Notes: a model not told the origin generated them from the sequence alone. A DNA stretch of 64,000 nucleotides from an uncultured bacterium (GCA_938024995.1 CALJDU010000049.1:146890-210889); one strand, 5' to 3'. Numbered from the stretch's first letter, positions 8,216 through 17,047 are shown. A program made the numbers and translations.

Positions 8216-9673
8216 TCACCCCGCGACGCGCAGCGCGAGCTTTCGGTTCTTCTCCAGGTCGTCGCTCCGCGATGGGTCGCGCTCGATCAAGTAGCGCTGA
8301 ATCGACGGTCCCGCGAAGAGCGGGATGATCCCGTTTTTGTACAGGGTCCCGTGCTTGGTCATCGCGAGCGCGTCTGCCCGCAGCTCCATCAAGCCTTCAT
8401 CGACAACGAAACGAACCTCGTTCGGAAACGCGTCCGTGAGGTCGACGCCGAACTTCGCTCGGAACGGCGCGCGCTCGATCGCGCCGAAGTAAAAACTCAC
8501 CGCGCACATCTTCCCCATCATCTGAGCGCGCGGCAGGTCGTAGAGGTCCTGAAGCGGAAGCCGGCCTGCGTCGACGCTCTTCAAGTACGGCGCGAGGTTC
8601 TTGCCCGCGGCGCCGTCGTTGTAGCTGATCGTGGTGTGCGTGAAGGTCTGCGCGCCGAGACCGAGACCAAGGTAAGGGATGCCCGTCTGTACGCGCTTCG
8701 CGAGATAGCTGCTCGTTCCGACGTCTCCTGCGATCTTGGAGTAGGTCGTCTTGCCGGGAGGCGCGTAGTAGCCCGCCTCGGACAAGAGCGCTTTGCTCAG
8801 CTCGATCATCGGTCGGACCTTTTCCAGATCCACGCGATGACTCTGATGCGAGATGCGCGTGAGCTTGTAGCGCATTCGGTAAAGCGTGATGTACTCGGGG
8901 CCGAGCGCGATCGCGTGCGAAAGCGTCGCGCGCCAGCTCGCGAGGCTCTGATCGGCGAAGCCGTACATCAGGTCGAGGTTCATGCGATCAAAGCCCGCGT
9001 TCCGGATCGCATCGACGGCGCGGAAGTGATGCTCGACGCCGTTTTCAGATCGCCCGAGCACCTTGAGCAGGTCCGGCTGAATGACCTGGATCCCCATGCT
9101 GATGCGATCGATGCCGAGCGCTTTGTAGCTCGCGATCTTCTCGGGCTCCGCGCTCGCGATCTTCGGCGTGGTCTCGATGCTGATGTCCGCGTTCTCCGAG
9201 AAGGTGCAGCGCGCGTGAACGCTCTCGAGGATCCGCGCGATGTCTCGCGAAGGAAGAAAGGAAGGAGTCCCGCCGCCGATGTCGAGCCCGTGAAAGAGCC
9301 GCGCGCCCAGATCGATCGCGTCGTCGTAGAGCGCTAGCTCTGCGAGGAGCGCGTCGACATAACGCGTGGTCAGCGGGAGCTCACTCTTGCCGACGACCGT
9401 GTACTCACAAAAGGAGCACCGCGTCTCGCAGAACGGGACGTGGAGATAGAGGCACATGTCGCGAAACCCGGAGAGTCCTCGGGTCGCGACCTCGTGCGCC
9501 CGCGCTCGCTTCACCTTGTAGGGATAGAAAGTCTGCTTGTGCGCGATCGGGTACGCGGTGTTGGCGATGTGGTGGTTACGGAGACCGGCGGCGAAGACCT
9601 CGCGCGGCTCGTGTCGTTCGCGATCTGCGGCGACGGGTTCACGCCACGCCGAAGAATCAGGCTCCCAGCTCAT
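8216..9673 (-). CDS. Radical SAM protein, HemW/HemN-like family
   Basis: A 485-residue protein. LYLHVPFCETRCSFCEY carries the CxxxCxxC cluster of radical SAM enzymes (C82, C86, C89). IGGGTPSFLP follows near residue 132, then the barrel motifs ISIETTPK and GIDRISMGIQ, as in oxygen-independent coproporphyrinogen oxidase relatives (HemN, HemW, HutW). The first 70 residues and the C-terminal 180 residues are less typical, so the substrate may be haem-related or something else. An inverted repeat overlaps the likely promoter just before the ATG, so repression by a dimeric regulator is plausible. It is not clearly a HemN orthologue. Confidence 0.85.
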   Translation of the reverse strand: MSWEPDSSAWREPVAADRERHEPREVFAAGLRNHHIANTAYPIAHKQTFYPYKVKRARAHEVATRGLSGFRDMCLYLHVPFCETRCSFCEYTVVGKSELPLTTRYVDALLAELALYDDAIDLGARLFHGLDIGGGTPSFLPSRDIARILESVHARCTFSENADISIETTPKIASAEPEKIASYKALGIDRISMGIQVIQPDLLKVLGRSENGVEHHFRAVDAIRNAGFDRMNLDLMYGFADQSLASWRATLSHAIALGPEYITLYRMRYKLTRISHQSHRVDLEKVRPMIELSKALLSEAGYYAPPGKTTYSKIAGDVGTSSYLAKRVQTGIPYLGLGLGAQTFTHTTISYNDGAAGKNLAPYLKSVDAGRLPLQDLYDLPRAQMMGKMCAVSFYFGAIERAPFRAKFGVDLTDAFPNEVRFVVDEGLMELRADALAMTKHGTLYKNGIIPLFAGPSIQRYLIERDPSRSDDLEKNRKLALRVAG

Positions 9674-9674
9674 A

Positions 9675-9691
9675 AGTGTATGTTGTACACT
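9675..9691. promoter_or_regulatory. 17-bp inverted repeat, probable operator of the radical SAM gene
   Basis: AGTGTA TGTTG TACACT has perfect 6-bp arms and a 5-bp centre. It starts 2 bp upstream of the ATG at 9673 on the minus strand. A TTGACT (-35-like) lies just upstream at 9702-9707, which puts the -10 region inside the palindrome. No Shine-Dalgarno sequence separates the palindrome from the ATG. The arrangement suits a repressor site. The regulator is unknown. Confidence 0.55.
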
Positions 9692-9730
9692 AAGCGTGGG
9701 GAGTCAACCCGTAAAACGGAGCCGGCCATC

Positions 9731-11341
9731 CTAAAATTCCGCTTCGCGCCATGCCCGCAGCCCACCGCTGAGGTAGCCCGCGTCCGGACAACCGAGCCCC
9801 TTCGCGATCCGCGCGGCCAGGTACCCTTCGCGACCGTCTTCGGAGAGAAAGACCACCATCTTCGCCTTCTTAAGCTCGCGCTTCTTCTCGCGGAGCTTCT
9901 TGAGCGAGACCGCGGTCGCGGCGAACGGATGCGCCTTGCGCTGCTTCGGGGTCCGCACGTCCCAAACGAGAGTGTCGCTCGTCTTGATCATCAGCTCGAC
10001 CGGCGCCCATGCGCGGACGTCTTCGCTTTGGCGCGCGATGGTCCCGACCGCGTTGATCGGGTCACGGACCGTGCCGTAAGGCGGCGAGTAAGCCAGGTCG
10101 AGCTGCGCGACCTGATCGACCTTGAGCTTGCCCGTGATCGCGGTCGCGAGCACATCGATGCGCTTGTCGACGCCGTCTTCACCGAGCACCTCCGCGCCGA
10201 TCACCCGTCGCGTGCGACCATCAAACGAGAGCGTGATCGTGAGCTCCGCGCTTCCAGGAAAAAAATCGTCGCGCGAGCGCCCATAGACACGCGCTGTTTC
10301 CCGCTCCCGCACCGCGTCCCCGCGCGTGAGCCCGGTCCGCGCCAAGGTCAACGAGCCTGCGCGGACAATCGAGGTCCCGAGCGTCGGCGCGAGCTTCGCG
10401 CTACCTCCGGCCGCGTTCTCTCCCGCGACCTGGGCGCTCTTGTCGGCGTCCGCGGCTTGGGCGGTCCAGATCGGCTTCTTGGTCACGGCGTGCTTGTGGC
10501 TCACGCAGATACTCGTGGCGAAGACCCCCGGCAGGTTCGTCTCGCAGCGATCATCGACCTTGATCGTCCCGTCGCGGTGCAGCCGGCCGCCTGCCTCGGA
10601 GAAGATCTCGGTACGGGGCGTGACGCCGCTCGTGACGACCACCAATTTGGTCGCGACGTGATCTCCATCGATGTTGAGCGCTGTAATCGCGCGTCCCTTT
10701 CGCTTCACCGCTTCGATCGTCGCGCCATTGCGCACGTCGACCCCGATCTTCCGGAGCGCTTCCGCGGCGAGACGAGAGGCGTCCGGGCTGAAGTCGCTGA
10801 GGAGCAAGGGGCTCTTCTCGACCAAGGTCACGCGGCATCCGCGCCGCGCCAAGCAGTCGGCGGCCTCCACGCCGTAGTACCCGCCGCCGATGATCGTCAC
10901 CGCGGCGTCCTTCCGTTTGATCAGGCGGTCGATCTTCTTGAGGTCCGGCAGCGTTCGCAACGTGGAGAGGTTGCTCGCTCCGGATACGATCTCGGGAACG
11001 AGGGAACGCGCCCCGAGCGCATAGACAAGCGCGTCGTAGGAGAGCGACCCGGCGCTCGTCGAGACCCGGCGCTTCTCGGGGTCGATCCCCTTCACGTCAA
11101 CGCCGGTCTGGACGTCGACGCCGTAGTAGTTCCGAAAGAACGCCGCGCGTTGCTTGTTGAGCTCGCCGGGTTCGCTCACTTCACGTGAAAGGAAGTACGG
11201 GAGCCCGCCGACCGCGTAGCTCACCGCGCGGCCGCGCGTCACGAGCGTGATCTTCGCGCGGTCGTCGGTCTCTCTCGCGCGGGCCGCGGCCCACGGTCCC
11301 GCGAGCGCCCCCCCCAAAACAACAATCTTACGCTGCGCCAT
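9731..11341 (-). CDS. CoA-disulfide-reductase/rhodanese fusion homologue lacking its redox cysteines
   Basis: A 536-residue protein from the ATG at 11341, which precedes AQRKIVVLGGALAG. The order matches CDR-RHD fusions: FAD and NAD(P) domains with GGGYYGVEAADCLARRG, a dimerisation region with LDLAYSPPYGTVRDP, then a C-terminal rhodanese domain with WDVRTP and LSGGLRAW. The position of the catalytic Cys in the family motif (SFANCxLPYY) reads SYAVGGLPYF, with Gly45 in its place. The rhodanese active-site loop, normally CQxGxR, reads LSEDGRE with Ser500. The usual Glu after beta-2 (VTRG here) and the Gly-Asp of the late FAD motif (FATSIC here) also differ. The gene is full length and intact. 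CoA-disulfide reductase activity looks unlikely. Confidence 0.85.
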   Translation of the reverse strand: MAQRKIVVLGGALAGPWAAARARETDDRAKITLVTRGRAVSYAVGGLPYFLSREVSEPGELNKQRAAFFRNYYGVDVQTGVDVKGIDPEKRRVSTSAGSLSYDALVYALGARSLVPEIVSGASNLSTLRTLPDLKKIDRLIKRKDAAVTIIGGGYYGVEAADCLARRGCRVTLVEKSPLLLSDFSPDASRLAAEALRKIGVDVRNGATIEAVKRKGRAITALNIDGDHVATKLVVVTSGVTPRTEIFSEAGGRLHRDGTIKVDDRCETNLPGVFATSICVSHKHAVTKKPIWTAQAADADKSAQVAGENAAGGSAKLAPTLGTSIVRAGSLTLARTGLTRGDAVRERETARVYGRSRDDFFPGSAELTITLSFDGRTRRVIGAEVLGEDGVDKRIDVLATAITGKLKVDQVAQLDLAYSPPYGTVRDPINAVGTIARQSEDVRAWAPVELMIKTSDTLVWDVRTPKQRKAHPFAATAVSLKKLREKKRELKKAKMVVFLSEDGREGYLAARIAKGLGCPDAGYLSGGLRAWREAEF

Positions 11342-11472
11342 CTTCGCCTCCCTCTCGCGACGCGCACGGTAACGCAACGCGGTGCAACTTCTGGCGTCGA
11401 CCGACGCGACTCACCCAGAAGGAGCGGTCCGCGAGAGTTGCGCTCCGCCGCGATGCACCCGAGAGTTCGCGC

Positions 11473-11778
11473 ATGGATGACGTCACCCAGACCGAGGTGG
11501 AGGCCGCGGCCTTCCGCCGACTCGTTGAGCACCTGCGCGATCGCCCCGAGGTTCAGAACATCGAGCTGATGTTGCTCGCGGACTTCTGTCGTAACTGCTT
11601 GTCCAAGTGGTACGCCGCAGCCGCTGACGAGCGCGGTCACGAGGTCAGCTACGACGAGGCGCGCGAAGTGGTCTACGGGATGCCGTACGCAGAGTGGAAG
11701 GCGAAGCATCAGAAAGACGCGACGCCCGAACAGCTCGCGGCGCTGAAGGCAAAGAGCGCCGCGAAGCCGTCCCGCTAG
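11473..11778 (+). CDS. DUF1244 family protein
   Basis: A 101-residue protein that matches the DUF1244 family well from memory: FRRLVEHLRDRPEVQNIELM, then ADFCRNCLSKWY, and VVYGMPYAEWKAKHQ. The family is widespread in proteobacteria as a short, helical cytoplasmic protein with a CRNC motif; its function is not established. It is divergent from the CDR-like gene and convergent, 12 bp apart, with the vWA-like lipoprotein. Confidence 0.9.
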   Translation: MDDVTQTEVEAAAFRRLVEHLRDRPEVQNIELMLLADFCRNCLSKWYAAAADERGHEVSYDEAREVVYGMPYAEWKAKHQKDATPEQLAALKAKSAAKPSR

Positions 11779-11790
11779 CCACAGCGGCGA

Positions 11791-12981
11791 TCATTCGGGA
11801 GCGACCGCGATCACCGCTTCCGCAACCGCGTCGAGATAGTCGTCCGCGCAAGACGACATCACCATCGATTGTCCGCCCGCGCGTTCAAGTGCCCGCGCGA
11901 AGCGTACAAGTCGTCGAGGCGGCGCAGCGCCACCATCTGAGGTGAGGCACGAGAGCTGGATGGTGCCGAGGCGATCGTCGACTCGAATCTCCATCCGTCG
12001 GTCACGCAACACCTCGTCGTAGTCGCTCCCCTCGAGGTCGACCGGGAGGCCCGCGATCGCGGCGAAGACGATGTCTCGCGCGTTGCCCCTCGCCTCAATG
12101 AGACCGTTGACGTAGCGCGACATCGGATAGAGCGCGTGTTCGTGGACCGCGCAGCGAGCGTTGAGCGGCCCGTCGTAAACCGGGTTCCGCGGATCGAAGA
12201 GGCCTGGGTCGGCGGCCGAGCAGTCGTCCTCGTCCGTCAGCATCAGCACCAAGAGCTTGGCGTCGCGCCGCAAGACGCCTTCGTTCGCGCCGTCGCCATG
12301 ACCGAGGTCCATCGGGTGAAAACGGAGGTCGGAGTCAGTCCGCGCGACCGCCTTGAGCATCGCCTCCAGCGGCTGCTCGAATCCACACGCCTCTGCGCCA
12401 GGGGTGGCGCGACAGGACAACCGCTCCGCAACGCGATCGAGGTCCTCGAGGTCGCCTCGCGGGTCCATCTTGATGAGCGGGTCACCGCCACAGCGCGTAG
12501 ACAGCACCCCGTCGTCGCCCATGTCGGAACAGGTCGGGAGCGCGACCCCAAAGACGCCGAGGTCGGACGTGACGACGCCGACCTGCCCCCGAATCCCGAG
12601 CGCGTAAAAGTGCTGGGGGAGAAAGTCGATCACGTCGGCCAAGCGACGCTGCTCTTCCATCATTCCGCGTGAGGCATCGACGACGATGAGCACGTCGACC
12701 ATGGGTCCATCGGGCGCGGGTCCCGCGTCGGGTTCGGGGCCCACGTCGGGTTCAGGGTCCGCGTCCGGTTCAGGGCCGACGTCGGGTTCGGGGTCCGCGT
12801 CCGGTTCAGGCCCCACGTCCGGTTCGTCTGTGTCCGGCCGCGCGTCGATATCCGAATCACCCGTGTCGATCCCGCCATCTGGCGTGACATGAGATCCCGA
12901 GCAACCGATCATGGCGAACGTGAGAATTAGCCCAAGAACCTGGGCCCGTTTCGCGACCAGAGAGAACTGCACCGTCTTCAT
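11791..12981 (-). CDS. vWA-like lipoprotein with PEPD repeat linker
   Basis: A 396-residue protein. ATG at 12981 is chosen because an AGGAGG lies 7 nt upstream and it gives a lipoprotein signal with FAMIGC (Cys27). Residues 50-90 are a Pro/Glu/Asp linker of six-residue PEPDVG/PEPDAD repeats. From residue 95 VDVLIVVDASRGM carries a DxSxG metal-site motif, as in von Willebrand factor A domains, and VLMLTDEDDCS matches the later MIDAS strand. Proteins of this type are common outer-membrane lipoproteins in myxobacteria and their partners are unknown. The cluster of cysteines in the second half suggests disulfides. Confidence 0.85.
   Translation of the reverse strand: MKTVQFSLVAKRAQVLGLILTFAMIGCSGSHVTPDGGIDTGDSDIDARPDTDEPDVGPEPDADPEPDVGPEPDADPEPDVGPEPDAGPAPDGPMVDVLIVVDASRGMMEEQRRLADVIDFLPQHFYALGIRGQVGVVTSDLGVFGVALPTCSDMGDDGVLSTRCGGDPLIKMDPRGDLEDLDRVAERLSCRATPGAEACGFEQPLEAMLKAVARTDSDLRFHPMDLGHGDGANEGVLRRDAKLLVLMLTDEDDCSAADPGLFDPRNPVYDGPLNARCAVHEHALYPMSRYVNGLIEARGNARDIVFAAIAGLPVDLEGSDYDEVLRDRRMEIRVDDRLGTIQLSCLTSDGGAAPPRRLVRFARALERAGGQSMVMSSCADDYLDAVAEAVIAVAPE
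12731..12820 (-). repeat. 18-bp tandem repeat inside the vWA lipoprotein gene
   Basis: Five consecutive 18-bp units of the GGTTC(A/G)GG...CGTC form encode alternating PEPDVG and PEPDAD. A degenerate unit precedes them at 12713-12730. Units differ at a few positions but keep the frame, so copy-number change would alter only linker length. Confidence 0.85.
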
Positions 12982-12988
12982 CCAACGA

Positions 12989-12994
12989 CCTCCT
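12989..12994 (-). promoter_or_regulatory. Perfect Shine-Dalgarno sequence of the vWA lipoprotein gene
   Basis: AGGAGG on the minus strand, 7 nt before the ATG at 12981. It decides the start and contrasts with the many genes here that have no ribosome binding site. Confidence 0.8.
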
Positions 12995-13033
12995 ATTCGG
13001 AGTCGTTCGCAGGCGCCCAGATTTCCAATGCGT

Positions 13034-14074
13034 TCAGCCGAGCACCACAAACGCGATGGCGATGGCGATGGCGATGAGCGAGATGGCCGCCAACGTGACA
13101 ACCAGGACGTCGGGTTGCGTGTGGGTTGTTTCTGGCGACGCGACGATGGGCTCTTCTTCCTCCGGCGCCTTTTTCATGGAACGCGCGAGCGCGTTGAGCT
13201 CGCGCTTACGCTCTTCTGTGATCGAACCCGGGCGACGACCGACGATCATGCTCACCAACGCCACAATGACGCTCTCCGATCCGAACTCTTGCGCGCGCAC
13301 AAGCAGATCGTCTTGGACGCCATGAGCAAAAGGGAACGCCCGCCCCGCCTCTTCGCCCCACGCCACGCCCTCCTCGAAGATCCGCTCAAACGTCTCTCGG
13401 TCTTTCGTGTGCATGAGGAGACCGCGACCCGCGTTGTCGACAACGAAGTCGTTCGACTTGGGAGTACGCGCCGCCCACACCTCGCGATAGGTCGCGAGCG
13501 CCACCTCGAGCTGCCCTCCCTTTTCCTGACAGCGAGCGAGGTTCCCTCGGTAGTGTTCGACGCTGTATGGAGGCTCGCGCGTGATCAACTCCGAAAAGAA
13601 CGTCGCCGCCTCCGCGTGCCGCTCAAGCCGAATCAGTTCGTATCCAACGGCCGAGAGCTGATCCAGCGTCAGCGATCTCGGAGCGGCTTGAAAACATGAC
13701 GCGAGGTCTGCGCGACGCGCCGCTTCCTCCGTCCGCACGTCCACCGCAAGCGCCTCAAAGCGCTCAAGGTCTGGCGTCTTCTCCGCTCCGACGGAGCGCG
13801 CTTCGGTCGCGAGCGCCAAGGCGTTGACGGCGGCTTCTTGCTGCTCATCGACCATGATCTCGCAGGCGTCCTGAAGCCCGAGGAACGCGGTCGCGAGGAG
13901 CACCGCGGGCTCGTCACGTCGCGTCTCTAAACGCTCCGACAACAACTGCCGAGCCTCGTCCGCGTCCATCGAGGACTTGATCCCAGCGAGCACCGACTCC
14001 TGCATCGCGGACGGCAGGTCCTCGACGTCAAAGGGAACCGGGAAATAGGATCCGTACTTTCCCGTCCCGGCCAT
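13034..14074 (-). CDS. TPR-like protein with C-terminal membrane anchor, unknown function
   Basis: A 346-residue protein from the ATG at 14074 (MAGTGKYGSYF), chosen because TATCTT lies 6 nt upstream. The bulk is helical with repeated short helices rich in Ala/Glu/Leu, such as ATAFLGLQDACEIM and GYELIRLERHAEAATFFSEL, suggesting tetratricopeptide-like repeats. A charged linker precedes a single hydrophobic segment at the extreme C-terminus (LAAISLIAIAIAIAFVVL), so it is probably tail-anchored with the repeats in the cytoplasm. I recognise no catalytic motif. Confidence 0.75.
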   Translation of the reverse strand: MAGTGKYGSYFPVPFDVEDLPSAMQESVLAGIKSSMDADEARQLLSERLETRRDEPAVLLATAFLGLQDACEIMVDEQQEAAVNALALATEARSVGAEKTPDLERFEALAVDVRTEEAARRADLASCFQAAPRSLTLDQLSAVGYELIRLERHAEAATFFSELITREPPYSVEHYRGNLARCQEKGGQLEVALATYREVWAARTPKSNDFVVDNAGRGLLMHTKDRETFERIFEEGVAWGEEAGRAFPFAHGVQDDLLVRAQEFGSESVIVALVSMIVGRRPGSITEERKRELNALARSMKKAPEEEEPIVASPETTHTQPDVLVVTLAAISLIAIAIAIAFVVLG

Positions 14075-14080
14075 GCGACG

Positions 14081-14086
14081 AAGATA
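14081..14086 (-). promoter_or_regulatory. Candidate -10 element, leaderless start of the 14074 gene
   Basis: TATCTT on the minus strand lies 6 nt before the ATG at 14074. Confidence 0.45.
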
Positions 14087-14143
14087 CGCGCGAGTCGACG
14101 TGACCTCCCTCGAAAACCGGGATCTCAGCGAGTCACAAAACAA

Positions 14144-14168
14144 AAGGCCGAGCGTGCTGCTCGGCCTT
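14144..14168 (-). terminator. Rho-independent terminator of the sigma factor gene
   Basis: A perfect 10-bp stem AAGGCCGAGC/GCTCGGCCTT with a 5-nt loop, followed on the minus strand by TTGTTTTG. It lies about 90 nt beyond the stop of the sigma factor gene and before the next minus-strand gene. Confidence 0.8.
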
Positions 14169-14200
14169 CGCTGGGCTTGCGCCCTTGGTTTGATCGCTGA

Positions 14201-14240
14201 CTCGAGTCGGTCTTCCGAAGAAGCCCTAGCCCGACTCGAG
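14201..14240. repeat. Inverted repeat next to the sigma factor 3' end
   Basis: CTCGAGTCGG (14201-14210) and CCGACTCGAG (14231-14240) are perfect 10-bp arms. The 20-nt loop contains a small hairpin CTTCCGAAG. There is no T-run, so this is not a classical terminator. It may protect the 3' end of the transcript ahead of the terminator. Confidence 0.55.
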
Positions 14241-14257
14241 GGCGCTACGTTTCGCTG

Positions 14258-15562
14258 CTACGCGACGAACGCTCGAAGCGTATCGCTCTGGTAGGCGTTC
14301 CGGAGCTTACGAAGCGCGAGGGCTTGAAGCTGACGGATCCGCTCGCGGCTCAGGCCGAACTCGCGGCCGATCTCCGCCAGGGTGTGCGAATCCTGGTCAC
14401 CGATACCGAAGCGCATCTTCAGGATCTGCTGCTCGCGGTCGGTCAGCTGCGAGAGCGCGCGGGTCACGGTGTCGGAGAGGTCGTTGTTGACCAGCGTGTC
14501 CATGGGAGACGCGGTCGACTCGTCCGCGATGAGGTCGCCAAGCTCACTCGTTCCGTCCGTCCCAACCGGCGTCTCCAGCGAGATCGTGTCGCGGGAAATC
14601 GTGAGGAGGTTGCGGACCTTCTCGACGGGGAGCTTCATCGCTTCGGCGATCTCGGCGGGCGTGGGCTCACGGCCGAGCTTCGGCACCAAGCGACGGGTCG
14701 TGCCCATGAGCTTCGTGAGGAGCTCGCAGGCGTGGACCGGAACGCGAATCGTGCGGGCCTGATCGGTCGCCGCGCGAGCCATGCTCTGGCGGATCCACCA
14801 CGAGGCGTAGGTCGAGAGCTTGTAGCCACGCGTGTAGTCGAACTTATCGATGGCGCGCATGAGGCCCATGTTGCCTTCTTGGATGAGGTCCAAGAACGGG
14901 AGACCACGCTTGAGGTACTTCTTCGCGGTCGCGACCACGAGGCGAAGGTTCGCTTCCACCATCTCGGACTTCGCGCGCTCGACAAGAATGTCTTCGGCGA
15001 TGAGGTGGTCATTGAGCTTGCTGATCTCGGCGAAGGAGATGCCGGCTTCGGCCTCGATCTCTTCACGTCGCGTCTTGTCCTCGTTGCCGAGCTTCACGAA
15101 GCCCGCGACGCGCTCAATGATCTCTTGGAACTCCGAGAGGAGAACCACGTCCTGCTTGCGCTTCTGCTTCTCCGCGACGAGAAGCTTCGCATCGTCAAGC
15201 TCGACGATGAGACCCGACGAGAGGACCCCGTCCCACATCGAGTTGCGCCCGCGCTCGATCTGACGCGCGAGCTCCACTTCGCCCTCTCGCGTAAGGAGAC
15301 TGACGGTCCCGATCCAGTCGAGGTAGGCCTGAATCGCTTCGCTGGAGCCCGGCCGGTTGCGCCGATTCTTGGGCGGCTCGGCAGCGACGCCATTGGCGTC
15401 CATGATCTTCACCCCGGCAATGTCGAGGTCTCGCATGACTTTCTCAACGAGCCGTGCGCTCGTTCCATGCTCTGCCAACGCATTGGCGAGAACATCGTAC
15501 TCAATCCGACCCCGGGTTTTGGCGGTCTCGATGGTCTCCGAAAGTAAGCCAAAGTGCTTCAT
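14258..15562 (-). CDS. rpoD: RNA polymerase sigma-70 family factor, RpoD type
   Basis: A 434-residue sigma factor. ATG at 15562 is preferred to upstream in-frame starts because GAGGAAGG lies about 9 nt before it. The N-terminus (GRIEYDVLANALAEHG...DLDIAGVKIMDANG) resembles region 1.1. Region 1.2 (VSLLTREGEVELARQIERG) follows with a short non-conserved part. Region 2 has NLRLVVATAKKYLKRGLPFL, IQEGNMGLMRAIDKFDY and YKLSTYASWWIRQSMARA. Region 3 and region 4.2 (TLAEIGREFGLSRERIRQLQ) complete the set. It is shorter than typical primary RpoD of related bacteria, so it could be a group 2 paralogue. Symbol given with moderate certainty. Confidence 0.88.
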   Translation of the reverse strand: MKHFGLLSETIETAKTRGRIEYDVLANALAEHGTSARLVEKVMRDLDIAGVKIMDANGVAAEPPKNRRNRPGSSEAIQAYLDWIGTVSLLTREGEVELARQIERGRNSMWDGVLSSGLIVELDDAKLLVAEKQKRKQDVVLLSEFQEIIERVAGFVKLGNEDKTRREEIEAEAGISFAEISKLNDHLIAEDILVERAKSEMVEANLRLVVATAKKYLKRGLPFLDLIQEGNMGLMRAIDKFDYTRGYKLSTYASWWIRQSMARAATDQARTIRVPVHACELLTKLMGTTRRLVPKLGREPTPAEIAEAMKLPVEKVRNLLTISRDTISLETPVGTDGTSELGDLIADESTASPMDTLVNNDLSDTVTRALSQLTDREQQILKMRFGIGDQDSHTLAEIGREFGLSRERIRQLQALALRKLRNAYQSDTLRAFVA

Positions 15563-15780
15563 GCGTTCTCTACCTTCCTCTGCCAGGCAACTGCGTGGCG
15601 TTGGATTGTTCTGCACAGGACGTGCCGAAAGTTCTAAGTGGGGTTGTGAGGGGTTTATTCACCGGAATTCTTATGTTTTCCGGCAAACCGGCGCGATGGA
15701 CAACATAGGGTCGGTTTGTTGATCGTGCACGGAAGGTACACCTGCGACAAAGGGGTAAACGTCTAATATCACAAGTTATT
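15563..15780. other. AT-rich intergenic region upstream of the sigma factor
   Basis: These 218 bp are clearly richer in A/T than their surroundings and carry small inverted repeats, for example CCGGAA/TTCCGG (15662-15667, 15678-15683) and CCGGCAAACCGG. They probably hold the promoter of the sigma factor. I cannot place its -35 and -10 boxes with confidence. No gene is seen. Confidence 0.5.
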
Positions 15781-16851
15781 TTATGGTGTACGTTTTTTGC
15801 GCGACGTCGTTACGAATGCTCGAACGATCGAAACCATCGTACGGAATTCTTCCTTTAACGCAGGAATTTTCTCCGCAAGGGTGATCAAACTTGATCCGCC
15901 AGTGTGGGCGTACAGCCCCGTTATGTAGGGAGTGGCCCACGATGGCAGAGCGTCGGCGAGGCGCTGCGCATGGCTGTATGGGATCACGTCATCATCACGG
16001 CCGTGTACGATCGTGATCGGCGCGACCTGAACCTGAGCGCAATAGGGCAGCGGGTCCAGGTGATCGAAGGCGTCCCCCGAACGCTCAAGAGCTTCAAGCG
16101 CCCACTCCAGTCCGCCCGGCCGCAAGCCAACGCCACGAAGGAAAGGCTCCCGCGCGTTCTCGTGCAGAGTGGCCGCGATCGCGTGCGCAACGGGTTCAAA
16201 CAGCGCGCGCTCCTTCATCTCCGGCCGGCCCCAGGTCCGGTGGATGAACTGCAGCCACGCATCGTTGAGGGTCGAACGATCGACCTCCGCAGCGAGATCC
16301 AAGTGATCCAGCAAGTTCAGATAAACAACGGGCTGGTTGAGCGGGTCGTGGGGGGTGTCCCCGTCACCCGAAATCGAGAAGCGCACCGTCTCCTGAAAGT
16401 CCGCGTAGCCTCCAAAGAGCAGCAGGCCACCCACGTCACGTTTCGCCGACAGCGCGATCGCCGCGAAGCTCCCGTAGCTGATGCTCATCACGCCAGGCAA
16501 GACAGGCGGCAGATCGGGCTGACGCAAGAGCGCGTCCCAGCAACGCTCGACATCGCCTTTGAGCGATGAAGCGACTCTCATCACGCGGAAGTCAGGAAGG
16601 AACGGAACCAGGACAAAGATCCCAGCGTTCGCCAAGACCCGCGCGAAACGGTCGAGGCGCGGATCCGCGGGTCCAAGAAAGTGGAGCCCAGGCACCAACA
16701 GAAGCGCTCCGCGTGGCGCGTCGTTCCGGTACACCCACGCCGCGAAACGTCCGCGGGGTGAGTCGATCATCACCTCACGACGATGAACACCAGGCGGCGC
16801 GACCTCATCGCTCGTGAACGGCCCGAGCCATCGCGTGAGCGCGAGCAGCAT
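15781..16851 (-). CDS. Alpha/beta hydrolase superfamily protein
   Basis: A 356-residue protein from the ATG at 16851 (MLLALTRWLGP); the open frame further upstream has Arg-rich, shadow-like composition. Hydrolase marks are LLLVPGLHFLGPADPR (oxyanion strand and loop), MSISYGSFAAIAL (nucleophile elbow, SxSxG in place of GxSxG), VHGRDDDVIPYSHA (acid) and TGLYAHTGGSS (His). The substrate is not evident. It is divergent from the amidase gene at 17062. Confidence 0.75.
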   Translation of the reverse strand: MLLALTRWLGPFTSDEVAPPGVHRREVMIDSPRGRFAAWVYRNDAPRGALLLVPGLHFLGPADPRLDRFARVLANAGIFVLVPFLPDFRVMRVASSLKGDVERCWDALLRQPDLPPVLPGVMSISYGSFAAIALSAKRDVGGLLLFGGYADFQETVRFSISGDGDTPHDPLNQPVVYLNLLDHLDLAAEVDRSTLNDAWLQFIHRTWGRPEMKERALFEPVAHAIAATLHENAREPFLRGVGLRPGGLEWALEALERSGDAFDHLDPLPYCAQVQVAPITIVHGRDDDVIPYSHAQRLADALPSWATPYITGLYAHTGGSSLITLAEKIPALKEEFRTMVSIVRAFVTTSRKKRTP

Positions 16852-17047
16852 CCGTCGGTCTTCGCTCGCCTCGCTCACGCGTCGCGTTGTCCGTCGATCG
16901 ACACGAGGGGATCTGCGAGGCAACGCACGAGCGCATTCGATCGGATCTTCGTCCGCACGACAAGTAATTCGTTTGTGACAACCCAAGGGCGATCTCATCT
17001 GCGCGTTCTCCAGTCGCTGAGGTCTCGAAAAAGATCCCCATCAGGGC

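Noticed and set aside
7322..9337. A 671-codon plus-strand frame
   Set aside because: It lies antisense to the PHP-domain and radical SAM genes, both with clear family motifs, and has shadow-like Arg-rich composition.
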